Shown: piece by piece, positions 8,811 to 18,938 of the stretch
Position numbering within the stretch: the stretch's first letter is position 1
How the letters are laid out: every line of letters begins with the position of its first letter
Origin: Chromera velia
Lineage: Eukaryota > Sar > Chromeraceae
Reading direction: 5' to 3'
Assembly (NCBI GenBank): GCA_018398765.1
Contig: JAHBMJ010002076.1
Coordinates: 1 to 22,792 of the forward strand
Length of the DNA stretch: 22,792 nucleotides
Program-made: the position numbers and the translations under genes
Notes under the pieces: model-generated
The model's database searches: none
What the model was told of the DNA's origin: nothing
What the model saw: only the letters and a program-made list of their open reading frames with translations

Positions 8811-11069
8811 TATGTTTCTTCTTCTCACTCCTTTTTTTTATGAACACAACAGACAGACAGGCAGACAGACAGATAAATCAAGGTGAACATACAAACAGAC
8901 GTACATATACAAAAGGAGACAGAGTATACCTTCTTTTCTTTTTCCGTCCACACTGCTCACAGGCCGCACTGAAATGCCCTAAAAACGCAGGCTATGATGG
9001 CCATCAGCCTCTGGGCTAAAAACGGAGGGGACTAGGGCCCCCCCGGAACCCTTACGCGCGACCCGGCCAGAACACCTCCGGAAGGCCACAGTATAGCTTG
9101 AGCGACACACACCGACAGAAAAGGACATGGATGGACAGAGACAGACTGACAGAGACAGACTGATAGACAGACCTAGAGAGAGACACAAACAGAGACAGAC
9201 AGGCAGACAGACAGACAGACTATATGTTTCTTCTTCTTCTCCCTCTTTTTCTTCATGAACATAATAGACAAAAGGAAGAAAGCAGACAGACAGACAGATA
9301 GACAGACAGACAGAGTATGTGTTTCTTCTTAATTCTCCCTTCTTTTCTTCATAAACACAACAAACAAAAAGAAAGAAAAAGCAAAGACAACAGACAGACT
9401 ATGTTTCTTCTTCTTCTCCCTCCCTTTCTTCATGAACACAACAGACAAAAAGACAGACAGACAGACAGACAGAGAGACTGGCAGACAGAATGTATGGCCA
9501 ATGAAAGATGCCTGCGGTTCTGACCGGGACCACCGGAACAGTTCGGGTTGTCAGCCCACGGAAAATAAAAGCAGACAACTGACAGACAGCAAGGCAGACC
9601 AGCCAGCAGACAGACTATATTGTCAGACAGACAGACTACAGAAAGACAGACAAACAAACAAGGAGAAAGAAGGAAACGAATAGACAAAACTTTGACCGCC
9701 TCACCTGTTGAGAGGGAGTGTAGTTTCGAGGTCCCAATGTCGTTCGATTGAGCCGAGTTCTTCTAACATAAACCGAGCTTTCTGGCCGTACAGAGTCAGT
9801 TAAATGAGGCACTCTTTCGTGTTCTGAAGGGAAAGTCCCCCTGCAAAGTGAAACTGAGAGCCCTGTTCAAATTTTTTTATCCAGACGGACTCGTCACTTG
9901 TGTTAACACAGAAGACCCCTCGCTTGTGGAGAGATGCGGGATTTGTGATTATGTCAGTCAAATCTCTGTTGCTTCTCATGATCTGGAGCTGCCCTCCATT
10001 TCCGTCTCGAAGGATCAGCCTGCAATGGCTCCCAATCGCAGAGATCTTGCAGTGCACTGAGAAAAACGCCGTTGTGTTCGTTGTTGAGACAGAAACTCTG
10101 CCTCTTCCCCCCGAGAGAAGAGCCTCCTCCTCATCTGACTCAGAGCTGCTGGGCAGTTCCTCTCTTCCTGCGAAGCTGACTGGAACGCGGTTGGCTTTTT
10201 TCGGTCTTACCAGAGAGATACCACTCTCTGGAAGGAACAAGGGGATGTTAACCTTTGTAGAGTGATTGTATGTCTTCGCTTCCAGTGAATATCTGCATGC
10301 TTTCCATTCGCTTCGCAAACTGCGAGACCCAAAGACAGGGTCACTGTTAGCACCACCGGTCGGAGTACTTCCAAAAAACAGAAGATCCTTTGCCTGCAGG
10401 TCTTCTATGCTGGGGTCCTTCTGCGCTTTCTTCAAGAGCTTTGCGGTGTAGTTCCGAGTAGCTGTCATACTTGCCGGAGACGCTTCTTTGAGATCTTGAA
10501 GGCGGAAGAATTTTAGCATATCGTTCATGACCATGATGTCATTCAAGGACTTCTCGCGGCCTCGACCTGTGGGTGTGGTGTGGTGGAGGATATACTCTGC
10601 CACCCGGTCTTTCAGAGTCTTGGCCACATCGCACGCTGCCTCGATCGACTCTTTGGCCAGAGGCATCTGGACCTCCAGGTTTCCCTTGAGGGCAGTCGCG
10701 ATCTTTGAGGCAAGATCGGTGGCCTCAAAGAAGTCCACAATGACCAGTATGTCTATAAAGGTTTCTGTTCCCACTTTGAGATCTGCAGTTCAAGCAACAC
10801 GACTATCAATATTGAGCGTGTCTTGATCAGCGTGGCTTCATGCATGACTGCGGGTGCTTGCTTGTACGCCGTAAAGAGTTGGAAAAAGAGCAAAGTCATC
10901 ATGGCAGCTGATCTAGAAGCTCACCTAAAGGAAGCTCTCCGTGGACCCACCCCAGAAAGAGCTCGATGTTCTCCGCCTTTGCCTCAATACCATCAATGCG
11001 AATTGGATCATCTGCGTGCGTCATTGGAATGGAAGGGAGCCTGGCGACAAAACCGGACGCTGTCACCAT
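8106..11069 (-). CDS. Multi-exon BTB/POZ-like protein gene with an internal in-frame stop
   Basis: Exons are 11069-10925, 10782-9705 and 8268-8106. The first junction is phase 1 (tttag|gtgagc to ctgcag|atctc, rebuilding GAT), the second phase 2 (caacag|gtgagg to atgcag|ggacag, rebuilding AGG). An in-frame TAA at 9802-9800 would end a 375-residue protein; reading past it gives 461 residues to TGA at 8106. The first ~90 residues (ATG VTASGFVARLP, an acidic linker, ENIELFLGWVHGELPL, then a helix with ILVIVDFFEATDLASKI) resemble the second half of a BTB/POZ domain, a protein-protein interaction fold used in dimerisation and Cul3 adaptors. This match is by pattern only. The rest is mixed, with an acidic SSSESDEEE stretch and a beta-rich part. 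The frame is also open upstream to an ATG at 11228 except for TAG at 11087-11085, which may be part of an intron acceptor (cttctag). It may be a working gene with a mis-modelled end, or a young pseudogene. Confidence 0.55.
8304..8455. repeat. 152-bp dispersed direct repeat, copy 1
   Basis: This aligns without gaps to 8958-9109 (constant offset 654) with only a few substitutions. It is GC-rich unique DNA inside the CAGA array, containing aaaacggaggggactaggg and a CCCCCCC run. It lies 36 bp from the proposed exon acceptor at 8269 and has no evident coding content. Confidence 0.95.
8958..9109. repeat. 152-bp dispersed direct repeat, copy 2
   Basis: Second copy of 8304-8455 in the same orientation, also embedded between CAGA tracts. 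It suggests a segmental duplication of about 650 bp of the array, or a small dispersed element. Confidence 0.95.
10783..10924 (-). other. Intron 1 of the minus-strand BTB-like gene
   Basis: 142-nt GT-AG intron, donor gtgagc, acceptor gaactgcag. Without splicing the upstream exon runs into TGA 10 codons later, and a TGA lies just upstream of the downstream exon frame. Phase 1 matches on both sides. Confidence 0.7.
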
Positions 11070-11228
11070 GATTGCAGCAACTGACTAGAAGATCTGAGAT
11101 CCATAAACGAAACACATGCCGGAAATCGGGTTGTTTGCTTCTCTCTTAAAATGCAGATGATCAATCGGCGATACAAATCGCCTTGAAGGTTCGATGTGGC
11201 GAACCTCCTTTGGCATGGTTGCTTGCAT

Positions 11229-12170
11229 GAAAAGCTCAGATTGCAAACATCAGTCTGGGATGCACGGCTGTTGTCGGCGCGTCAACAGACCGTGCACAGC
11301 TACTGTGTTTCCATGTATATACATCAAAGTTCCTGAGGTGGCATTCCAAGACAAAGAGTCTGACAGATCGACTGAATCGGGCTGAGTGATGCTGCATGAG
11401 TGAAGTCTAACTTAATTTATATGCTCCAAATCATTGCTTAGCATCCATCTAGCTCGCTTCGATCATCGATCACGTGTACCCCGGCATCACCCAAAAAATG
11501 GGTAGTTTTGTTGTGGTAGAGGTGGAGCGGAGAAGAGGGGCGTGATGAGAGGATCTATTTTTTATTGGATTAGAAATGGGGAGACGGCATAGAGGAGGAA
11601 AGGAGATGGGAACAACGAACCGGAACGTAGACGGGGCCAGGGACAACATGGAACTTATTCCACCCAAAGGCCAGTCAATTAATAAGACGGATGGATACCC
11701 CGAAGTGGACCTACACACTTAGGGAGCCCCCCGAGGGGCAGCCAACGCCTTGTTCTCCCTTCTCCCTACATGTGCATGCAGACGCAAAGCATGGAAGGCG
11801 GCACACACCTGGGATAAGCAGCGGGGAAAAGAGATGAGCGTCATGCAGAGCCCGTTCCTCCTAACCCTGCAGCAAGCGGAGAGGCACCATGAGAGGCATG
11901 CGGGGACACGGGGACAGATCACGGAACAGCAAAGACAGAGGAGTGCACAAGGAGTCCCACCCGTGGACTTCTGCCCCTCCCCCCCCTGCTGCACATCTCT
12001 GTCCGCTGCCCCGCAGGTATACTCACAGCCGGGCTACAACCAGACAAGGCCCTGAAGGGCTGCAATTTTTTCTTGGGTAACCAGCCTGGCCCCCGGGGAG
12101 AGAGAGGCTATGGGGGAGACTTCGATGGTCACAAGAAGGGGAGGGAAGGGCACGGGGACAGCAAACATCA
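11229..12170. other. Region between the minus-strand gene and the retroelement
   Basis: No convincing gene. Small plus-strand ORFs at 11194-11385 and 11750-12055 have no recognisable features. The plus strand becomes purine-rich from about 11480, like the retroelement beyond, so part of this may be its 5' untranslated region. The 5' boundary could not be found. Confidence 0.5.
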
Positions 12171-13849
12171 TTGGAGTGCAGACACCCACTCTGGAGCGCT
12201 CTGGAGTCAGCACGAGGCCTGCCAGGAATCAGAAATGGAGACAACATGATGACAGTAGCAGCAGCAGCAGGGAGAGGAAGAGAAGGAAGAGGAGAATGGG
12301 TGAGGAAAAAGAGACTGAGAGGGGTGATTGAGGAGATGAACGGAAACAGAGAAAGGGAGGGAGTACAGAGAAGGGGGGGAAAGTATGAGGGGGCATTCCT
12401 GTGCCTATTAGCTGTGAAGCCAGTGCTGCAGAGCCTCTTCAAGCGGTACACCGAAGTAAATGAGAGGACGTGGCGAAGCGCTGTCAAAATCAGAAATGAA
12501 GGAGAGAGGGAGCTGAGCAAGACAGAGAGCACAGACCCTGAGCGACCGTGGGTGGTCGCGCTCGGTGGAGCAAGGCTCCTCCTCCTCATCTTCCTAATTA
12601 TTAGAGTCATCACAACAGAAGCGGGCAGAGTGAGGAGATGGGGGAAAGAAGGATTCCAAATTATAGCACATATCCCCATAGTAGTAAAATGAATGACGGA
12701 GGAGGCAGCGCGGCTGATCGAGGGGGCTGCCGAGCTTTGCAGACGGATGATCACACCGATCAGAAGGCAGATCACGGCACACATATGTGTGATGGGCATT
12801 GGCCTGGTCAGCACAATTGTGGAGTGGGTAGGAAAAATGATAGACAAAGGAGAAGAAAGGTTAGGGGACTTTCAGGGAGCAGGATGCGAGGTTATGGAGA
12901 CGGCTTTGGAGAGACTGATTAGACTGAAACTCTTACGATCGGCGGGAGAGCTAGTGAGGACACCCCTCATATCCCTCCTTTCAAATGTGTGCACACCAGC
13001 ATACACTTTTGCCAGGAGACATCTGTACACAGCAACTGTCGAGCTTATCAGCACTATTCTGGAGTGAACGGAGAGAGGCATGTATAAAAGACTGTGGGGG
13101 GGGGAAGAGTTACAGGAGAGGAGATGACGGAGACGGCGATAGAAAGACTCATCAAACTGAAAGTCGTACCAGAAATAGGAATGGTGGTGGCAGCGCTGAG
13201 CGTTTGGATGATCATCCTTCCCGCGGCAGTAGGATGGGAGTGGGGGGAAGTCATCTTGACAGAAACAGGCAAGGTCATCGGTACTGGAGTTGATGTTCTG
13301 CTGGAGGCAGTAGGAGAGCCAGCAATTTTTTGAGTCGGTCAGCCGATAACAAGGGTAGCGAGAGCTGCCATACAAATATAGAAGAAGGCATTCGGGGAAG
13401 CAGATGAAATCAAAAAAGAGAAGAAAAGGGAAAAAAGGAGGAAGAAGGAAAGGGTAAAAAAGAAGAAAGCGGTATAGAGGAGAGCGAAGGTCAGAAAAGG
13501 GTATACACACTGGCACCCATGGATGAGAGGGATAGTTATGCATATGCATTTGATACTGTACGCAGGAACAGAAACTGTGGGGGAGATGGGAGGAAAAATG
13601 ATTGAAACAGTATCGAGAGGAAGGATCAGGAAAGGGAAGGACAACAGGGGACTAAAAAAGAGGAAGTCTGAAGCTAGACGGAAGAGAGAGGAAAGAAGAA
13701 AGAGAAGGGATGCAAGAGAGAAGAGCAGAAAGGAGAGACACATATTTCCACAAACAAAGCTCATAGTCAGAATCCTTCTGGCTCTTGCAATGGGGAGCAT
13801 TATGGTGGCATACCTGAGAGAAAGCCTCAGCAGCATCGATCAGGCATGA
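12171..13849 (+). pseudogene. Upstream coding-like region of the retroelement, hydrophobic helical repeats
   Basis: Open stretches at 12171-12692, 12693-13067, 13094-13333 and 13523-13849 lie in frames that join if one G-run indel is allowed near 13095. Stops are TGA at 12690, 13065, 13331 and 13847 and TAG at 13379 and 13475. Predicted peptides alternate short hydrophobic helices (LLLLIFLIIRVI, ICVMGIGLVSTIVEWV, VVAALSVWMIILPAAVGW) with basic segments. A motif recurs as ETALERLIRLK and ETAIERLIKLK. This is unlike a usual gag and may be a separate membrane-active ORF, or non-coding sequence with chance openness. No family recognised. Confidence 0.35.
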
Positions 13850-14194
13850 GGGGCGAGAGGGGGAACGGCTGGTATGCCACGCTGCCTACACAAGCAGGCA
13901 GCTTCCGAGAGACTTGCCAAGCTGCAAGGTCTGATGATGTCAAAGCAATCGCGCCAGATCCCCTACCAGCTCACACCGTATCATAGCCACAATCAGAAGG
14001 CGGTTGGGGTATGAAAGAGAGCCAACAAACACCACTAACGAGAGATTGCTATCAAATCCCACCTAGAAGTTGGAAACTGCTCCGGGAGGCTAGGAGAGGA
14101 GGTGGAGTGACAAGGGGGCCTACGGTGGATGGGGTTTACATCATAGAACGCAGTCATCCACGCAATACATGATAACATAGATACAGACCAGGAA

Positions 14195-16520
14195 GTGATA
14201 CCGTGGCAGAGAAACCCGCATGACACTCCAAGGCGGCCGCTCGCCCCCCTCTTCTCAGCAGGCCTGGAAGGAGCAACATCTACGATGCGTACCCCCTCGC
14301 CGACACGACGTGAAAGAAGGCCCTTCGAAGTGTTCGGGGATGCTTCAAGCGCAGGAGCGCTAGAGGAAGAGGCTAGGGAAGAGGATAGAGATGGAGGGGG
14401 GAGCACATACACAGGAGAGGCTGTCGGAGCAGGCATAGCAAGAAGAAGGAGGGAGGAAGCGATGGACGATCCAATGATGATGAAAGGAGGCGAATGGTTT
14501 ACAGGAGGGGAAATGGAGGAGGAGAGGGCCAACCGCGAGGTTCAACTGCAGGCCGACATTGTTCTAACACACGACAGAACAGTGCAGGCAGGGGAACTCG
14601 CTGAGGCGGCTCGGGAGGCGATCAGACAGCAGGAGTATTTGAATGTAAACAGGTATCTTGACGAAGCAGAGGCACTGATGCAGTCCATCTCTCGGGTTAT
14701 CGAGAACAAGCTCCCACTTCCGTATGTTGACTTGCAGCCAGGTTCAAACGGATTTATCATGATGCAACAAGTCCGAGAAAGTCGAGAGAACCTGGAAGCA
14801 GATATTGCAGAGGTAAGGAGAGCGTTAGGCTGAGTCGAATGGGAGAAAGAGATTGCAGCCGCCCATGAGCGGGCAAGTCATACACTCGAATGGGCAAGCG
14901 CTGCAGAAGAAATGTGGGGGAGAGGAGACGCTCCGGAGGCAGAGATTTATCAAGAAGAAGCAGAGAGAGAGGCTGCAGTAGTGCAGTTCACAGTAGAAAA
15001 CGCGTTTCCCAGAGCATAGGAGACTGGAACGGACGTCTCCCTGGGAACGGCCGGGTTTGATCTGCTGCAAAGGCTCCAGCAGTCCCTCTAAGACATCAAT
15101 GCGATGCTCGAGGGCATCACCCGGCTATAGAGGCGATTTTACTGGGAATAAAGAAGGGAAAGAGCAGGAAGAAGAATTGAACTGAACAGATGGCTTAAAG
15201 AAAACCCCCCCCCAAACGAAAGGGCTAGACGGGCAGACCGCCAGGGAGGTCCGGCCTCCGTTCCAGAAATGGACAGATCGGATAGACCCAGGCTGAGAGA
15301 AGAAGACAGAGAGAACGCAGACCCGTAGCTCTACCCTGAAGCCAGAGAAAGGATGCAGGAAAGAGAAAACCCGGCGCAGGTAAGGGGAGGAGAAAAGGAG
15401 AGCTTCAGAAGGGGAAGAGGTGGAGGAGGACGATGGATGCGGGGGTGGAGGAGCCCTTTTTTCCTCTTTGCGATCGTTACTAGTTGCTGCAAACAAGCTA
15501 GTGCTTTCACCCCCCATGAAAGACCTTCAGTAAGAACAGACACTGATGGTTGGAAAGAAGGGAGGAAGGAGATGGAGTAGTTATCCGCACTGAGAAAAAC
15601 GCACACCATCAGCCAAACATACTCACTAGCATACTTACTTTCCAGAGACTGGGAGCGCCCCTCAGTCAACATGGCAGGTGGTAGGGTTCAGTTGATGACA
15701 GAGGAGAGAGAAGGCACGGAAGAGTTAAGTGGTAGATGTCTTAAAAAAAGTGATATCGTAGAAACACTTCTGTCAGGGGGTTCGCTGACGATGGGAGCGG
15801 GGGGCAGAGGGGACAGGGAGAAGATGCACCGCATCATGCACGCATACAATGGAAACATACCGACCCCCACCAACACGGCGCCAACGCCAGCATTCCCCCC
15901 AAGTTTAGCAGAGGAAGGGCAGGGGGGGGGCAGTGCAGGAGACAGTTCGATGGGAGGTGGAGAGCAACAGGTACAAGGGCAGGGGAATTTATACCAACTG
16001 ATTCCTATTCCAAGGGAAGACGAATCAGCTGTGACCATTCTGACATTTCTTCTTCCAAACGGCAACTCCACAGAAGAAGCGCAGCCCGAAGCGCAACCAG
16101 AGGAAGCCACTCAGACGCAGAGCTGTCAGGGGCAGCAGCACCCAGCCATTGCAGCCACGGCTTAGGCCACGGCAGCACCCGAAATTGAGAGGAAAAAAAG
16201 AAGGAGAGAAACGGGGCATCAGGGAGGACCTGGTGCCACTGATAATGCGAGTCGTACTCCCCTCCAGGGACAGAGCTGGACGACAGCAGCTGCAGCCGCA
16301 GCCTCCGCAGCCGCAGCCCCCGCAGCTGCCTCGGCCACAGCTTCTAGCCCGTCAGCAGAGCCCCCCCATGTGAGAGGTAGGGACTCCGAGCTGTACGGAG
16401 CGGGAACAGTTCTGCCTTCTAGCAGGTTCTCATTGGCGGGAGCGTCTGAAGTTGCCAAAAGAATCGTCTCGGATGGAAGAGGTAAAGAAGCCAAGTTCGA
16501 TCCTGTGGGGGGCAGAGGTG
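14195..16520 (+). pseudogene. Gag-like, coiled-coil-rich first part of the retroelement polyprotein
   Basis: One frame (codons starting at 14195+3n) stays coding-like from 14195 to about 16520. Stops fall at 14831 (TGA), 15017, 15128, 15326, 15578, 16163 (TAG), 15089 and 15149 (TAA). Content: a basic/Pro-rich start, a long Glu/Ala/Arg/Gln helical region typical of coiled coil (about 14500-15000, continuing past the TGA), then Gln/Gly/Pro- and Ala-rich segments. No CCHC zinc knuckle is visible. A frame change beside the G-runs at 16510-16530 links it to the RT frame. A gag or nucleic-acid-binding role is inferred from position only. Confidence 0.5.
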
Positions 16521-17568
16521 TAGGGGGTAGATGAAGACAAAGCCAAGCAGGAAAACGAAGCACCGTCTACCGATCAGCCAGCATCGTCAAGCGTACATGC
16601 ATCGGCAGGTTTGGCACCTCAGTCAGCCCCCGCAGATCGAGCAGGTTGCAGAGAAAAGGAGGAGGAGAGGCAAACAGGGGGGGAAAGGGAGCAAGGGGGG
16701 CAAGAAATAGAAAGAGGGGACAGACTCTAAGGCACAGAGAGGGGGCCAGCCAAGACGACAGGAGGGGGAAGAGCCCTTGAAGAGAGTAATGATGGGCCGA
16801 CAGAAGGCTGGGAAGAAGGATGGGCATTTTGGGATTAGATAGACCTAGTACAGCACGCAGTAGACAATCTCAGAATTCCCATAGAGAGGGTGCTCCCGGG
16901 GAAATTCCGATCACGATGGGCGCAGATGTTCTCAAAACTGATTGAAATGACCCGCTCAACCGATGGACACACAGCAGAGAGAGCTTGGAAGGCCGTGATC
17001 TACTTTCCGAGCCTGTTTTGGAGGAAAGCGGAAAGGGGGGGGGCATATTCGGATAAACAAACGGCAGGAAGGATCAGCGATTTCTGGAAAGGTCGGTTTG
17101 AACAGCTTATTACAGACTTGAGAGCAGACGTTGTTTTTGAAGGAAAGAAAAGAAGAGAAAAAGCAATGAACAGGTCCCACAGGGGGGGGAAAGCAGCTGC
17201 CAAGAGAGAGGTAGAGCTGAAAAAGGCAGCAGTCGAGACCCTTATTCAGCAGGGAGCACTGTCAAAAGCAGTCGCACGCCTTTCGTCATTTGGGGTGGCC
17301 AAAGCGGATGAAGAGACGTACCGAAAGCTAAAAGACATGTACCCATCTAGAGCAACCCCATTCCAAGTGCGACGGCATGGTCATGCAATGCCGCCATTGG
17401 AAGTCGCAGCAGAGAGCCTTCTAAAAGCAGTACGTACAGCACCAAAAGGATCAGCACAGGGGATGACGGGATGGAGGTACGAGCACTTGAGTTTCCTTCT
17501 TCCTCCGGATGGAACAGCAGCAAAGGGGCGCCAAGCTGCAGTTCTCTCAATGGGGCAAGATCTGGTGG
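16521..17568 (+). pseudogene. Reverse transcriptase, N-terminal part
   Basis: In the frame of 16890-17588 the sequence reads through TAA at 16728 and TAG at 16836. It enters a region typical of this RT group: FRSRWAQMFSKLIEMT, LIQQGALSKAVARLSSFGVA, a KLKDMYPSR segment and PKGSAQGMTGWRYEHL, all upstream of the catalytic palm. The frame runs exactly into the DNA transposon target duplication at 17561-17568, and the natural continuation is at 19155. The apparent stop at 17586-17588 is inside the inserted element. Confidence 0.7.
17561..17568. repeat. Target site duplication, left copy (tctggtgg)
   Basis: An 8-bp direct repeat flanking the inserted element, identical to 19147-19154. The identity extends two bases to 10 bp only because the element starts with CT, the same bases as the interrupted site. 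Confidence 0.85.
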
Positions 17569-17795
17569 CTACGGGGCAGCACTCCTAGGTAGAACCCTAG
17601 TACCGTGCATGTTCATACTGTAATTAAAGATAATATAGCATAGGTTCTAATAGGTTCTAACACTGTTTTTTGCTTTTCTGGACTCGTTAGTGTAAGGTTC
17701 TTTCAGATTCTTAAAGATTCTTTAAAGAAGAATCAAGTCTACGTTGCGTCAAAGTGGTGTCTCCATCATTTGGTTCTTACTCTCTAGAGAAACCG

Positions 17796-17820
17796 CTAGA
17801 ACCTAGGTTCTAGGAACCTA
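17796..17820. repeat. Subterminal 25-bp palindromic repeat, left copy
   Basis: Contains gaacctaggttc (a perfect 12-bp palindrome) followed by taggaaccta. Identical to 18914-18938. Related ggttcta and gaacc motifs occur at 17641-17660 and 17830-17850. Confidence 0.9.
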
Positions 17821-18139
17821 GATAAAAACCTATAAGAACCATTAAGAACCCCCCCCCTAAAGCTTCAAAAAGACTAAAAAGCTAATTTAAATGATTAAAA
17901 TGATCCAAGCAAACAAGACAGATGCTTACATATGCCAAAATTGACCGTCAAAATCATAAAACTCAGCTGTCAACTCGCTTTTTCTTCTCTTCAAACAGAC
18001 TTACAAGACGAACAAGCTTTTTATCTTTCATGAAGACGGTTTCATTCATTTCATGCGCATGCTGAATATAAAAGAACATAGAAGAACGTGGAACGTTATC
18101 GACATGAATTTTTTTAGGCTTCCTGCTTTGGCCTAACTG

Positions 18140-18903
18140 TCAAAGGAGAGAGAAAGCGCGCATGTCGGCTAAGTCGGTCGAAGCCTCGTCGGACTCAGGA
18201 TATATATACACAGCAATCCAGTACAGTTTATCTAGGTCCCTTTCTTCATCTTCGACATGTGCAATCGCTTGCAACCCTGAGGGCTCAAAAGCTTTCTTCT
18301 TGTCATTCCACGACAAAATGTTCACCACCTTGGAAACGTATCAACTCAGTTTTCTCTCCAAGCCCTCACCCTCATCATACTGGCACGCCACGAGTTGTCC
18401 CACCATGATAGAATACTCGCCTTTCCGAATCAATGCCTGACTGTAGGACTTCGTACGCACTCTCACCCCCCGATCGTTTGATAACTTCTCTTGATACAAG
18501 AGAGCACAAACCGCACTCAACCACATTATACCGCGGTTTAGTACTTTAAAGGAGACAACCCCAGTCACCCCCCTTTGCTTCTCTTCAGGTGTCGTCACCG
18601 CTTGTGCAAAGACAGAAAGGAACTGTTCTTGTGCTGCGTCTTCTATTTGAATCTGCTCCCACAAACTTTCGAGTTCTTCTCCCTCTGGTGTGGCATCCAA
18701 CTTAATGGGGATCTCTACATCCATCACCACCCACTCGTCATCTTCAATGCCCCCCCCCTTTTCCAATGTTTTCCCTCTACCTCTCACAGTCTTTTTCTAA
18801 CGTTTTCCAGTCGGATTGGTGGACAAACTTTTGAATATTTTCGTCGTGTTCAATGTTTCATAACTGGTTTTGGACGGGTTTTTTAGGGTTCTTGGAGGAT
18901 CAG
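18140..18903 (-). pseudogene. ORF inside the DNA transposon, unknown function, two in-frame stops
   Basis: A single minus-strand frame is coding-like from about 18903 down to TGA at 18142-18140, about 250 codons. It is broken by TAG near 18798 (after NPTGKR) and TGA at 18343-18341 (after LERKLS). The parts read as an Arg/Lys/Thr-rich start, then EDDEWVVMDVEIPIKLDATP, a hydrophobic stretch (VSFKVLNRGIMWLSAVCALL), and a C-terminal part with AIAHVEDEERDLDKLYWIAV. It is far shorter than usual hAT transposases and I see no DDE, BED or dimerisation motif. It could be a remnant transposase segment, an accessory protein or a captured host gene. The acceptor-like ccttctcag just upstream hints at splicing. 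Confidence 0.5.
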
Positions 18904-18913
18904 ACTGAGAAGG

Positions 18914-18938
18914 CTAGAACCTAGGTTCTAGGAACCTA
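18914..18938. repeat. Subterminal 25-bp palindromic repeat, right copy
   Basis: Identical to 17796-17820 and followed by agaacctag. The two copies bracket the interior ORF of the DNA transposon. Confidence 0.9.

Larger units (their letters stand above)
7420..9680. repeat. Compound (CAGA)n array with a recurring unit
   Basis: Tracts of CAGA/GACA alternate with a recurring block: agactatatgttt, then a C/T-rich stretch with several cttct steps, then cttcatgaacacaa, then CAGA again. Versions begin near 7433, 8553, 8671, 8729, 8806, 9217, 9312, 9397 and 9610, so this is a degenerate higher-order minisatellite. Unique blocks interrupt it at 7970-8340 (exon-like) and 9487-9565. Most of the array falls in two proposed introns of the minus-strand gene, where the sense strand reads (TCTG)n. 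The Cys/Leu/Ser/Val ORFs here are repeat translations. Confidence 0.93.
8269..9704 (-). other. Large microsatellite-filled intron of the minus-strand gene
   Basis: Donor gtgagg at 9704 and acceptor tttgtatgcag at 8269 are phase-matched (2). The 1,436-nt span is almost entirely the CAGA array plus both copies of the 152-bp repeat. It is an intron only if the exon pieces at 9705-9799 and 8106-8268 belong together, as the phase match suggests. Confidence 0.5.

Noticed and set aside
48-11228. Genome-wide reassignment of TAA/TAG to Gln
   Set aside because: The gene at 48-5708 has about 1,600 codons with none of these inside, and the candidate terminal exon at 6745 ends in TAA, so decay of repeats is simpler; kept only as a testable alternative.
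12023-12847. Minus-strand ORF of 274 codons
   Set aside because: Ser/Pro/Leu-rich antisense of a purine-rich strand, where stops are rare by composition.
13339-13836. Minus-strand ORF with hydrophobic Phe/Leu runs resembling membrane helices
   Set aside because: Antisense of GA-rich DNA gives Ser/Leu/Phe runs; no membrane protein family is recognised.
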